The notes under the pieces were generated by a model, which had not been told where the DNA came from, ran no database searches, and saw only the letters and a list, made by a program, of their open reading frames with translations. A DNA stretch of 21,861 nt from Obelidium mucronatum (Eukaryota > Chytridiomycota > Chytridiomycetes > Chytridiales > Chytriomycetaceae). The stretch is taken from contig JAIVFH010000406.1 of NCBI GenBank assembly GCA_025765595.1, positions 1 through 21,861 of the forward strand, given 5' to 3'. Below, piece after piece: positions 7,190 to 18,803 of the stretch (positions are counted from its first letter, which is position 1; the number at the start of each line of letters is the position of its first letter). The position numbers and the translations under genes were made by a program.

Positions 7190-10100
7190 TCAAACATCAT
7201 CCATGCCCACTGTCATTTTCAATTTCGAAGCAGACGGGCGACGCGGTGGTTTCGTATCCAGTTGCAACGCAGGCGGGGCTGTAGACGCGGACAACGAGCT
7301 ACTGCTGCCAACTTGCAAGAAATCGCGACTGGATTGGAGAGACGAGGTTTTGTTGTTGATTTCCTTTTTTGGTTGTGAGTTTCTTGGACTGATGAATCCA
7401 ACAACCTTTTTCTTTTCAGTTTCTTCTATGGTCTTTTCAGGTTTGGGTGTAGTTGTATTTGTTGGGTAGCCTGCATTGCTCTGTTTCCTGCCGCAGCGCG
7501 CATAGATTTCGGAAATGGCGCTGTATATAGTGGTTGATATTCTTTGTGAGTCTGTTTGCTGTTGCTGCTGCTGCTGGTGTTGTGATGACGATTCTTCTTC
7601 TATTGTGGTTTTCCCTTTGGGCATGATTCCATTGTTGACAAGGAGCTCTGCGATTTCAGGAACGTTTTTGACTTGTGCAGGTAGTCGGTTAAGTAAATCA
7701 AAGATGCATTGGTCTGTGAACCGGAAATTGCCTAGCACCACCGCCAACAAGAAGATAAATACCCAACAACAATTATAACAATTAAAAAAAAACACTTCTT
7801 GCACTTACTCATCATCCTTGAAACAACCAAAAACTGTCCAAAAAACACCAACACCATTTCCAATACGAAAATCGCGATATTCAAATGAATCGAATTATTG
7901 AGCATCCCAACAGTCTCAACAAATGTTTCTTCTTCGATATGGTTCCATCCATCCAAATAATCCCATTCAACGACTTTTTCAAAATACGCGAGAGGTTTCG
8001 GGTTCGGTGGGTTTTTGGAGGGTTGGTTGTTTTCTGCTTCACAGGAATTTGCAATGTCGCTGTTTAGTCGCATTATTGAATCTGTGAGATGCATCAATCC
8101 TTTTTTTTTGGGGACCGGAATAGATTATGAGATTATTTGTTTGAAAAGGGGTACACAAATAAAAAGTTACCTAGATTAACAGAGTTTGGAGTATATCCAA
8201 TCGAGGAATTCCACTGCCTATTTTCTGGAAGGCATGCCGATTTATTGTACGGCAGGCACGGCGCGTCGGTAATCAGCCATAATAGAGTTGGTGAATACCT
8301 ATTAAAAAGAAAATTATAAAAAAGAAAATAAATAAAATAAGGCCGCCAAACAAATGAGAGCAAATGAGTATCAAAACTTAACGCGTTGAAACTCGGAGAA
8401 GGTGGATATCTGCTTTCATCACCAAACTTGACCGCATCATAAACACTCGTTATACGCTCATAATCTTCCAAAAACGCTTCACGAAGATTCTTTTCGGTTC
8501 CCCATGTTTTGAGATCCATATTCGAAAGCTCCTGGAAAAAAAAATAAACAACAAAGAGTACAGGGTAATAAGTGAATATGTCAAAGAATGAAATTTCACA
8601 AACATTTGCCAGATTTGTTAAGCGGACTTGATATGTTTGCATATCTCCTGCTTGATCCAGGATTGCAAAATTCTTGCCAATCGTGTATATTGAAGAAATA
8701 TTAACATATGCAAAAAGGATGCTGAGAATAGACATGCAGACAGCGTACAACGCGTATTGTATGCGAAAAATTGCAGATGACGTTTGGACGGCATTGGCGG
8801 TCGACACTTGATGGGATTGTTTGATGATACTGCTGCTAAATATATCTCCACTATCTGCTTCCGATAAGCGCTGAATAATTAGCGAGCAAAAATCGATTAG
8901 CATCTACAACTCGAGTTTAAAGATGGTTCAAATTCACCTCAATGATTTCCTGTTTCGAAAGCAAAACGGCTGGAATTAATAACAGAATGCTTAATTTTAC
9001 TATTGATGTTTTCAATACCTTTATAATTGCTTTCGGAATGGATCTGAAGATGTTCAAAGAATGTCGCTGATTTGTCAAAAACGTTCTCACACTGCGGTCC
9101 AATACGACTAAAAAAGCGAAAATGATGAAAACATTGATTCCTAATGCAATTCAAAAATTAGTGTTGAGTGTGAAAGGGGAGTGGGAACTTAACCTGTCAG
9201 AATATAGATTGTCTGGTTCGCGTTGGAAATATCAATATTGAAGGTTGTAAAGTATAAAACATTCATGCTATAGTCGTATGGTCCATTTTGCGCTGTCCAA
9301 AAGTTATCGAGGACTGTTGTTTGAATTTTCCATCAGTTGAGTAAAAATTGTTGTGCAAACTCACTCCATCGAACACTGTTATCCTGATCGCTGAATTTAA
9401 AATCTGCAAAATCAACGTTAGCTGCATAAAATCCTGAGTTTGAAAAGGTCTGCACAACTCGTTAGTTGTAAAATACACAGGCCCTTCTTGCTTACTTTTG
9501 TGTATTCAAACAGAGAAGTGTTAACAGCATAACGAAGTTCAGAATCTGGATAATGTGATAAAAATGATTCAACTGAAGGCGTTGTATAGTACAAATTGTT
9601 GGCCTGTTTTTTTTTCCAATAACCATCAGTTTTGTTTTTGGTAGCTTCAATCAAGGATCAATAGATACCGGTCTCATATCACGAGTTTCAAAAAGATGTT
9701 CTATATCTGCAGTAAAGTTTGACATTCTCTTTGAAGCTGCTTGCTGGACTTTCACAAACGACGGTATTATCATTCATTGCGTATGCTTGCTGCATCTGTC
9801 TCACTCTGCGAAAAAGCATTGAAGTATGGTATTCTCGATGATGCAGGAGTTTCAGAGTGCTAAGCCCATTTGCAGAAGTATTCAACAACTGAAACGCCAA
9901 TCCAAAGTTGGTATTGATAATCGCCAACGCAATAAGCGTCGACACGACAACAAGACCCTGAATAAAAATAGACTTTGATCTCAAATGAAGTTTCCGCTGT
10001 TGTTGCATCATGGCTTGAGCTCTCTTTTCCCCATTTGCCGAACTCATTGTTGAACTTGCTACCGACTTATTATCAGCACGAGACGGAGACCTGCTGGCGT

Positions 10101-12932
10101 TTCTTTTCAAGGCTGTTTTGAACTTGCATAACGTCTCTTTGTTTGAGAGCCATTCCTGACTGATTGGTTGAGATCGTCTCTCGCCGACCCTAAGTTGGGC
10201 TCCAAATCTTCTTCATCGCTGTCTCCTTCTGCTTCTAATTCCAAATCGTTGGCTCTATCTGTCAGAGCGTCTCCACGCAGCACATCGTTTGTGACCTAGC
10301 CATAGTAAATTGTTATTTAATTACTGCTTTTTCGAAGGGGAGTCCGTTGGTAATACAAACATCAAAGCAAAATCTCGCAAAAAACCGAAGCGTAGGTTTT
10401 GATTTTGGAAACCTGAATAATAAGAAAGAAAGAAAATAAGACGTCCGTTTGCTTGAAATCGCACAACTTTTTGCTCAACTTTGAAATCAGCTTCATGTAT
10501 GAATCTTGCGCTTTCTGTGCATATGTGTATAGTTTGTTTGCAATGACAGACAGCTCTTCCAGGGAATAGTTTTTATCCAAGAGCAATTCCCACATGGTCC
10601 GCATTTCTTGTATCGCAAGGTAGTGATTAAGTTTCGCGTCCTTATCCGGTTTTTTGATATTCTGCGTACTGGCAGAGAGAAGGAAGAGGTTCAATAAAAT
10701 CGAATGTGTTTCTTTTTCGGACTAGACTTACACTTGTAATGTCAAGCTTGACACCAGCTCCTAAGAAATCAGCCTTGAAATAATTTGATTGACGTTAGAC
10801 GCAGGTATAATTATTTTCTAGAGATACCTCTCTGCTTTGAGTGGCGATTTGGTTTGTATAGTATATTTGGAATTGCACGTCCAAGGGAGGATTCAGTTGC
10901 TCGATTTTGTTCAATTGATTTGATGCATCCCGATTCATGGATTTAAGGTGAAACATATACACCGCGTATGATAATTTCAGCAGAGGCTGTGTACAACGAA
11001 AGAGGAAATTTTAGTTGTTTTTTTTTCAACCAACCTCATGCTCAATCACACCTGATCAGGAAACTCTTCAATTCCACGTTTAAAGATCTTTTGAACTTCC
11101 GGAATCGCATTGAAATCGATTCTGCTTCTCCTTTTACTCATATGGACGGTTATGAAGCGGGCTGCAATCTCCACGTGCGGCCAGCACCAAAAAACGAGCG
11201 GCTCTGGGGTGTTATAATCAAAAGAAGAATCAAAATCACGGCAGTCTTTCAGGCGTTCTCGAACGCCAGTTTGGATGTGGTGATAAATGAATGCTTTGAT
11301 TGCCGCAATCAGTATTTTTGTCGTTTGAAAAGTTGTAACCAACCAGAAAGAGCGAACCCAGCTGGAATACCAAAAAGAAGTGCCGCTATCATTCCATAAA
11401 TGAATTGAATTGATCCTTGGGCTCCAGTTATCAGATTCCATATTCCTCCAACGACTGCAACAACTCCCACCATCGAACTGCCAAAGAAAAATCCAGCCCT
11501 CTGCGCATAGAAAATGAAAAAAAAAACCGCGATTAATAAGCGTGGTTTTGTTTCCAGAGCCAACAGAGGCATACCATATTGTTCACAAACGGGCTATAAT
11601 ACGGATAGTAATAGATTTCGACACAGAACATAATCATGCTGGTAAATGAATATGTATGAGCAATGAAAGAAGCAGAAAACATTGTACTAGAAACATAGTC
11701 ACCATCCAACTGTTGCTACACAAATCTTGGCAAACCCTTGGTCATCCGGCAAAAACGTGTAAACCAGCACCAAAGCTGTCTTGACCGTAACATAGAATGT
11801 ATCCAACCGCCCGTGAACGCGATGGTATGGCTCTTTTCGCGTTGGTTGTGTGTCAAAGAAGCTGTCAAAAGAATTTAAGTAAAGGGAACTTGTGATTTTT
11901 ACCCCGTCCTTACACTGCAGACAGAGATATCGACGTGGGAATATATACAAGCAGCGCCTAAAACGGCAATCACCGCCAAAGTGAGCCGGACAGGACTCAA
12001 GGCACGAAGTGGATCCAATTGTATTGATTGAATGCTCCAGGACGCTTGCATCTAGCAACTCGATTGCAACTGATTGGATTCACTATGATTTCGATGATTG
12101 GAAGACTAATTTTGGGCTGTTCAGCTGAGTGTTTAATGTGTCAGACGTTAGCCTTACTAAAATAGTGTAGGCAACACACTTGCAAATATCCTCAAGGTCC
12201 AGATTGGCCAAATAAACTTATGACTTCCCATTCTATAAATAATAACGACTGGTTTAAAATGCGTCTGGCCGACTTTTCCCGCTCAGCGGCGCAAACGAAC
12301 CACAAATCCAGAGCCAACCCAAACGATGTTGAGCATCAGCACAAACACAGCAACCACAGCAACAGAAAACCACACATTGAACGACGAGATATCAATTGCT
12401 TGGTATTCAATCTGAGAATGCAATAACGCGTCTGGAATGTAATACACTCGCGAAACTTGAGGAGAAATGAAAAAAGTGACCAATTGCAAATCTTCAATGA
12501 TGATACTGATGTACTCAAAGACTTCCGGGGACGAGTTTCCGTGAACCATAAAGAACATAACTATATTTTTCGAATCGTGTTTTTCGGTTTTAGGGCTGTA
12601 TGTAGGACAGCTAGAATTATCAAACGGTAATTCAAACCTGAAAAGATCACGTCACGAATTTTCTCAACCATCGTTGTTGCAACCAGGAAGTCGTCCTCTT
12701 CTTCATAATCTCCAGAATCGACTCCTTTGATCTGGCCTATTGTTTCCTCTATTAGTGTGTTGTTGCGCGCAGGAGCTGTGTCAGACTAGAACCAGTCAAG
12801 TCCGGAGAAAAGCTTTCACGTCCGTCCACTGCCGTTTTGAGCCTCTTCATCCCAAGAGCACCCTGCAATCACTCGAGGGGAAGACTGCTCTACTCCGATT
12901 TGAGGGATGGTTACTGGAGCTTCGACAGCCAT
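7190..12932 (-). CDS. TmcB-like large multi-pass membrane protein, copy A, partly frame-disrupted
   Basis: A gene of about 23 exons (about 1,470 codons), probably starting MAVEAPVTIP at 12932. It resembles the TmcB-like family, named after a Dictyostelium macrocyst protein and common in chytrids (recalled, not searched). Order: FFMVHGNSS opening (exon 12301-12560) and several helices, among them one with FIWPIWTLR; a helical-repeat (TPR-like) region with CWPHVEIAARFITVHMSKRR and DASNQLNKIEQLNPP; FFARFCFDV; a Ser-rich basic linker; then helices around 9990-9900, 8780-8700 and 7900-7830, and a Gln/Ser-rich tail. Clear exons include 11703-11861, 11344-11500, 11052-11293, 10828-10986, 9669-10295, 9496-9603, 9194-9313, 8938-9140, 8604-8903, 8383-8531, 8171-8298, 7809-8099 and 7190-7731. 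The 3' half from 9603 is intact. The 5' half has breaks in exons 11914-12105 (in-frame TGA at 11997-11999), 10480-10668 (one base long against copy B) and 9669-10295. The join between first and second exons is unresolved. Function is unknown; a sensory or signalling role is a guess. Confidence 0.68.
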
Positions 12933-13047
12933 CACTGAAAATTGTCTGTAAATCTCGAGAATACAAGAGTCTGCGTCACACGATTTATGAATTCAAATAA
13001 GGAACGCAATGTAATTATTATTGGCTTCATCAAACAATTCACTCGAC

Positions 13048-15008
13048 TTAAGCAGAAGGGAGGAACTTGTATGGATTGAGAATACCGTTTGGATCCCACA
13101 GCTTTTTGATGTCTTGCATCGCAGCCACAGCCTCTGGACTCTTTGAGTAGCCAATATAAGGCGCCTAACACAAAATCACCCAAGGGTTAAGTGCCAAAAA
13201 AGATGAACAATAGAACCAACACACCTTCATTACACCCAATCCGTGCTCAGCAGAAATAGAACCATCATTGCTTTGAACCCACTCATAAATGAATGGCTCC
13301 ACCACATCTTCCACCGCTTTATCCCACGCAGTTCCAGTGATATTCAAGTGCAAGTTCCCATCACCAAAGTGTCCGAACCCAACAACGCGCCCTTCTCTCG
13401 TCGTACCCGCAGATTCAACAGAGTCATACAACCCCTTCTCTTCCAATCGCTTCCTCATTTCTGGAACAATGTCATAAATTTGTTCTACAGGGACACTGAT
13501 ATCGTATTTGAGATTTCCACCCTTCCCATCTTTGGCACAGGCTTCCGGAATCGATTCACGGAAGGACCAAAGTTGAGCGCGTTGGGTTTCGCTTTCAGAG
13601 AGGACACCGTCTGTAGCGATTCCGTTTTCAAAGAGTGAATCGAGGTAGGCGGCGAGCTTTTCAGTGTCGTGGTCAGAGTTGCTGCCACTGGTTTCAACGA
13701 GTACGTAGAATGGATGTGGGGCGTCTGATGATTCGAAGGGGTTTTTCGCGTTGGGGATGTGTTTGAGGACGATGGTGGCGCAAGCAGCGTCCCAGAATTC
13801 AAAGGCACTGAGGATTTCAGTAAGGTTGGTACGGGCAAGTTTAAAAGCGTTTTGAACTGATGCAAAGTCGGGGAGAGCCAAGACCGCTAATGATAAAGGG
13901 AGGGATAAAGGAGATTTGTTAATGAATATGCAGCTGAAAGAATCAGAATACGAACCAACATTCACTGCCGTTGGCTTGCGTGGAGTCAAGATAGAGACAC
14001 TGGTGATGACCCCCAATGTTCCCTCACTTCCAATAAAGAGATGCTTCAAGTCATAACCAGTGTTGTCCTTCCGCAAAGGCTGACCCAATTTCATAATGGT
14101 TCCATCGGCCTTAACGACTTCCATCGACAAAACTACAAAGGACAATGATTAATAACATGTGCTTCTGCCAGCAATGATTTAGACACACCAGTTCCGTGAA
14201 GAGAGCCATAACGGAGGAGGCGCAGACCGCCGGCATTCGTTGCAACATTTCCACCAATTTGGCACGTTCCTTTGGCGCCCAGATCTATTTGAAGGGAGAG
14301 AGTAAACATCACATGCAACAAAACGATACCAACATACCCAAAGGCATAACATAGCCTTTCTCTGCCAACCACAAATCCAAAACTTCCAAAATACATCCAG
14401 CTTGGCAAGTCAAAATTCCCGCTGTTTCATCAAAACTCTGAATCGCGTTCATGTTGCTTGTGGAAAGAACAATCTCATCAAACACGGGCACACTTCCACC
14501 AACAAGACCAGTGTTTCCACCCTGCGTCACTACAGCAAGACGGCGTTCATTGGCATACTTCATGATTTCCGAGACTTGTTGTGTCGTCTTTGGCTTCAGC
14601 ACAAGCTTCGATTGACCACGGTATTTGCGCATCCAGTCCTAGAAGATCGCTGTAAGAAGCCGTTCTCTACTCTAGCAGAAGCAAGAGTGATGAATGCGGT
14701 ACCTCGTTGAACGCCTCCACGTCCGCCTCGTCCGTCAAAACACTCAGCCCGCCCGCGTCCTTCAGAATCGCCCTGAACGCATCAATGTCCGCATTGGTGA
14801 GTTTCGCAAAGCTGCTGTTTCGCTCGAGTCCGAGCTTGTCGGCCGTCAGCGCAATTGCCGCAGCGGAGGCAAAAGAGCGCACTGAAGAAGCAGCGCCAAC
14901 AGACGACACACACACACGGACAATTCTTCGAGCAGAGGCCGGCTGCGATGCGACAATGCGCAGCGCGCCAGCGGCCCGCAGCAAGCGATGGCGGAGCAGT
15001 GACGCCAT
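13048..15008 (-). CDS. D2HGDH: D-2-hydroxyglutarate dehydrogenase, mitochondrial FAD enzyme
   Basis: Six exons (14703-15008, 14338-14638, 14189-14284, 13956-14132, 13225-13886, 13048-13164) give 552 residues, with every phase consistent. The enzyme oxidises D-2-hydroxyglutarate to 2-oxoglutarate in mitochondria using FAD. Residues 1-60 are Arg/Ala/Ser-rich with no acidic residues, a typical presequence. The FAD-binding (PCMH-type) domain follows, with [14 protein letters not shown] and [40 protein letters not shown] closes it. The C-terminal domain carries [12 protein letters not shown] and SAEHGLG, the metal and substrate motifs. The [15 protein letters not shown] form fits D2HGDH better than D-lactate dehydrogenase (Dld1), but yeast Dld2/Dld3 belong to the same group, so substrate specificity is inferred. 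The fourth intron (13887-13955, 69 nt) is stop-free and in frame. Exon 1 is GC-rich. Start codons of this gene and the BTB gene are divergent and 25 bp apart. Confidence 0.93.
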
Positions 15009-15033
15009 TTCGATCTGTTATCTATTGTGCAAA
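15009..15033. promoter_or_regulatory. 25-bp gap between divergent start codons
   Basis: The initiation codons of D2HGDH (minus) and the BTB gene (plus) leave only 25 bp, AT-rich within GC-rich surroundings. Either the 5' ends of the two transcripts overlap, or one start codon lies further in. No core promoter element is recognisable. Confidence 0.35.
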
Positions 15034-16479
15034 ATGCTGGCGCATCGAACTTTCACGGTGTCAGCCGAATCTGTTTCTCCAGCAAATGACGCGATCAGAG
15101 CCGATAAAGCATTTGCCGATGTCTTGCTCGTAGTCGGTCCAGCCAAGACGCCAGTCTATGCCCACGCTGCCATCCTTGCCGCAAACTGTGCATATTACAA
15201 GCAAGCCCTCTCAGTGAGATGGAAGAGTCCCTGTACCAAAACAGGGACTTGATATCGATCCAGCTGTCAAACTGAGGGCTGTGTTAACCCATCCTGATAT
15301 TGAGCTCCAAGTGATGAACATTATCCTTGAGTTCATTTACACTGGCACAACAGAAGTACCCGCGATTCTCGCAGAAGAGAACGGCTCTTTTTGCCGATCA
15401 AATACTTCTTGAGTCTCTTAAAGACCAGTGCCTGTCTTACTTTACCAGAAACTGTATCTCTCCCGTCAACGCATTTGATGCGTTCACATTATGCGGACGT
15501 TTAAACTATATCAAAGGCCAAGGAACTGCCTTGGTTTTAGCGAGTATCGATCTGTCAACTGCTATCAGCTCTGGAATGCAATGCCTGAAAGAAATGAGTC
15601 CTGATATTATGGCTGAAACACTCTCGTTTCATGAATTTGATGCGAAACAGCGCTGGGAGCTCTTGATAAGTTGGTTAAAAGCGCGGCAAGGATTCGATGA
15701 TCTCTCTGTTACAGGAGGGGTGGTGGGATGGGATATGACTTGGGTGCAAGCTGAGACTGAGCATCTCATCCCCATAGTTGGCTTATTTGACCTGAAGAAG
15801 GAGCTATATAATACCCTGGTAGAGCCCTATCTGGGAATATTTGAAGATGGGCTGCGGGGGGTGATTTATCGACATTTCGTTCCAAGTAAATCAGTCTTTC
15901 AACACGAACAAACTCCCATTCTGTCAAGTCTGGATTCTCAACGAGTATTTAATGCTATATTCAGAAGCTTCAGAAAACCCCTTTTGACCCCCCCCCGTTC
16001 TCCTCCTTCGGATGAATATCAATTTCTCATTGTCCAAATTCCAAAACACGTGCAGTGGAAAGAAAAGCATTGTATTTATACTCAAAACAAAATGCGGCAG
16101 AATATTTGGCGCTTATATTGGTGGTAATCCGAAGAATTTGGATGCTGGAGTGGCCACGATGAATACTTGTTTATTCTCTCTCACTGAAACCAATAAGCCA
16201 ACGGTTCATTCGTTTACCAAGGGAAGGAGATTTTCGTTTGAATACCCTTTCAAGGACCAGGGACTATCATTGTCTGGGTTGATGCTTGAATTTGGGGAAA
16301 ACCAGTGCCATGCGAGCGTCTCGAATACGGATGTATACAATGAATGGACCTCTGAATTTCTTGAATTAGGCCCTCCATCTCTTCCTGATAATAAGGTTCT
16401 CCTTGAAGTGGATATGCTTGAAATTTTCCAAACTGACGTCATTGCCGACTTTGGCTATTGGATACCATTGACCTCATAG
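15034..16479 (+). CDS. BTB-BACK-TLDc-like protein gene, frame-disrupted (possible pseudogene)
   Basis: Recognisable protein domains lie in order but in three successive frames. The BTB domain (from ATG 15034) shows FADVLLVVG, VYAHAAILAANCAYYKQAL and LEFIYTGTTEVPA. A BACK-like helical stretch follows (CLSYFTRNCISPVNAFDAF, then RWELLISWLKARQ). A TLDc-like domain near 16010-16479 shows FILKTKCGRIFGAYIGG and CLFSL. The frame changes at about 15230 (AAAA before GGGACTTG), 15385 (GAGAAC) and within nine C at 15988-15996. For the first break, removing a 31-nt GT-AG segment at 15211-15241 would also restore the frame. BTB-BACK proteins are usually Cullin-3 adaptors, and TLDc domains occur in oxidation-resistance proteins; a role here is inferred only. 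It is either a decaying gene or one with indel errors. The start could lie upstream, because this frame is open back to 14707. Confidence 0.7.
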
Positions 16480-16569
16480 CTGAACAGAATATTGTCTCTG
16501 TGTGTTGGTCGCTGGAATAATAAAGAGTTTATGTTTATATACATGCAATTAAAAAAAAGAAAGAAACCA

Positions 16570-18718
16570 ATGCTCAAGAGGTTGTGTATTGGCTCCAAGA
16601 CCAACCCGAATCTGACCCAGACCCTCCGTATATCCTCCATAACGAAGGCACCGAAAGAACCAATCCATATCCAACCAGCAATAGCTCAACCAGTTCAAAG
16701 TTCAGTACTGGAAGGAACCCAACCCCTCCATCAACAGCAACAACTTACTGGCCACAAATGGGCGGATTATTCTCTAATTTCTCAAACAACTCGCAACGCA
16801 ATAACTTCGACGTTGAAATACGAACAAATGACACTGGTTCAAGACTCTGTTCTGACAGTACTCTTTGGAGCAACTGCACCTCCAACTCAGGAGGGAGCTA
16901 TTGCAACGAACTATGATATGAAATCGCTTGAATTGAAAGTCACAACTGGCTTCCCGTCGTCGCTCGATAAGGAAGATTCAAACTCATCAAGAGAAATGAA
17001 AATCAGAGAATATTTGAACGGAATCGAAGCAAAAAAAGCGGCTCTGCCCTCGGATTCTGAGGATTTGATTGCGCGACAAGAGCAGGAACGAAAACTGTAT
17101 GCGTCTGATTTGCTGGTTCGCTCAAAGACGGGAACTGGAAAGACGTTGGCATTTATTGTTGCTGCGATTGAAACTGTGCTGAAGTCTCCAGAAGGATTCG
17201 TTAATTCAATGACTCCTATTGTGGTCTTGGCTCCGTCGCGTGAACTGGCGGCTCAAATCAAAACGGAAGCCACGGCTATTCTCTCGGCGCACAAGTACAA
17301 GGCGTGTATGTTTGTTGGAGGAGAAGACCGTGCGAAACAAATCAAAAAGTTTGTCTATGCCCCATACCACTTGATTGTAGCGACTCCGGGCCGTTTCCTT
17401 GACGTCCTTCTGAATGAACCGAAATTGAAAAAGAGAATGAGAGGCCTCAAAGTTCTCATCTACGATGAAGCCGACTTGTTGCTGGATTTTGGATTCCAAA
17501 GCACGATGGACGCGATCTTGAAAAATCTACCTCCTCCATCAACACGACAAACGTTCATGTTCTCTGCCACTTTCTCGCAACAAGTGAAGCACCTAGCTGC
17601 AGACACGCTTCGTCATGAAAAAACTCTTTCTCTTGACACCGTATTGAAATCCCAGGTTCCAACACACTTGAGCACAAAGCAGACTCACATCCACTGTCCA
17701 TTTTCGCTTCAACCTCAGTTGTTGCTTCACTTGATCAAGTCTCACCGTCAATCTACACCGTTCCCCAAGATTATTGTATTCTTTCCTACAACTCATGTGA
17801 CTACGCATCTGTCTTTTGTTTTCAACCAAATACCGGATTTGGATGTGATGGAGCTGCATTCTCAAATGGACCATCGGACGCGGGTGAAAGTTAGTGATCG
17901 GTTCCGTGCCAGTAGGAACGGGATTCTATTCACAAGTGATGTCAGTGCGAGAGGAGTGGATTACCCAGATGTTTCGTTGGTTATTCAGATGGGTGTGCCA
18001 AGAAATCTAGAGCAATGTTAGTTTTGTGGCAAGTTATATTTTTTGGATGCTATTCACACTTTTTTTTTTTTTTTTCAAAAAGATATTCACAGAATTGGAA
18101 GAACTGGGCGTGCTGGAAAAACTGGTTCTTCGATTTTAGTTCACTCAAGCTATGAAACGCCGTTTCTGAAGCAGGTGTTGCTGGGAACTGGTGGATTGCC
18201 GATTAAACGAGATACTGTCCATGATCCACATATTATTGCCCGTGACACGCAGTCACTAGAGATTCTCAAAGAAGCGTACAGGAAGGGCTCTTGGTCGGTT
18301 GGCAGTGCATGCTATGCCGCCTTTCTCGGATACTGTTGAGTTATTTTTTTTTTTTTTTTGGCTTCGAAAGCGTCTCTTACTCTTTTGAATTCTTTTAGAT
18401 CGCGGATTGAATCCCTACATGCCACTCCCATCAGAAACGCTTGTCAAAGCGGCTGATGAGTTTGCATTAGGACTCTGTGGCCTTCCACAAGTCCCCAAAG
18501 TTGGAAGTGGGTTGTTGACACGTTTAGGGTTGAAAGTTGCGGATGGTGTGAAGGTGTTGACTCCCAAAGAGGAAGCTGCATTACACGGGAAAGAGTTCGA
18601 GGATCCAAATAAGAGACGGTTTGAAGAACCGGGTAGAAAGAGAATGAGTAGTAGTCGGAATAATGGAAACGATCGTGGAGGACAGCGAGATGGTCAACCG
18701 CCAAAGAGACGTAAATAA
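16570..18718 (+). CDS. MSS116: MSS116-like mitochondrial DEAD-box RNA helicase
   Basis: Three exons (16570-18016, 18083-18334, 18399-18718) give 672 residues with intact phases. It is an ATP-dependent RNA chaperone expected in mitochondria, aiding intron splicing and translation. The N-terminus (MLKRLCIGSK, basic and Ser/Thr-rich) fits a presequence. Motifs: Q-motif YEQMTLVQ at 84-91, motif I SKTGTGKT at 185-192, APSRELA, ATPGR, DEAD at 299-302, SAT at 332-334, SDVSARGVDYPDV and YIHRIGRTGRAG at 483-494. The segment after motif VI (GSSILVHSSYETPFLKQVL) and the tail resemble yeast Mss116. The C-terminus is Arg/Gly/Asn-rich and basic (PPKRRK), as in that family's RNA-binding tail. Odd: 93 residues separate the Q motif from motif I, where about 20-25 is usual. 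The start at 16570 was chosen because it begins the presequence; an earlier in-frame ATG lies at 16492, near the end of the BTB gene. Confidence 0.88.
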
Positions 18719-18803
18719 TGAGTATGAAACCTGAGCATCCGTTAATTTTTTTTTTTTTTTTTTTGTACTTTCGGTTTATTGATGGTGCGCTCTGTTTGAA
18801 AAT

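Noticed and set aside
14402..15252. Plus-strand frames overlapping D2HGDH exons 1-2
   Set aside because: They are antisense to well-supported D2HGDH exons; only the part after 15034 has BTB homology.
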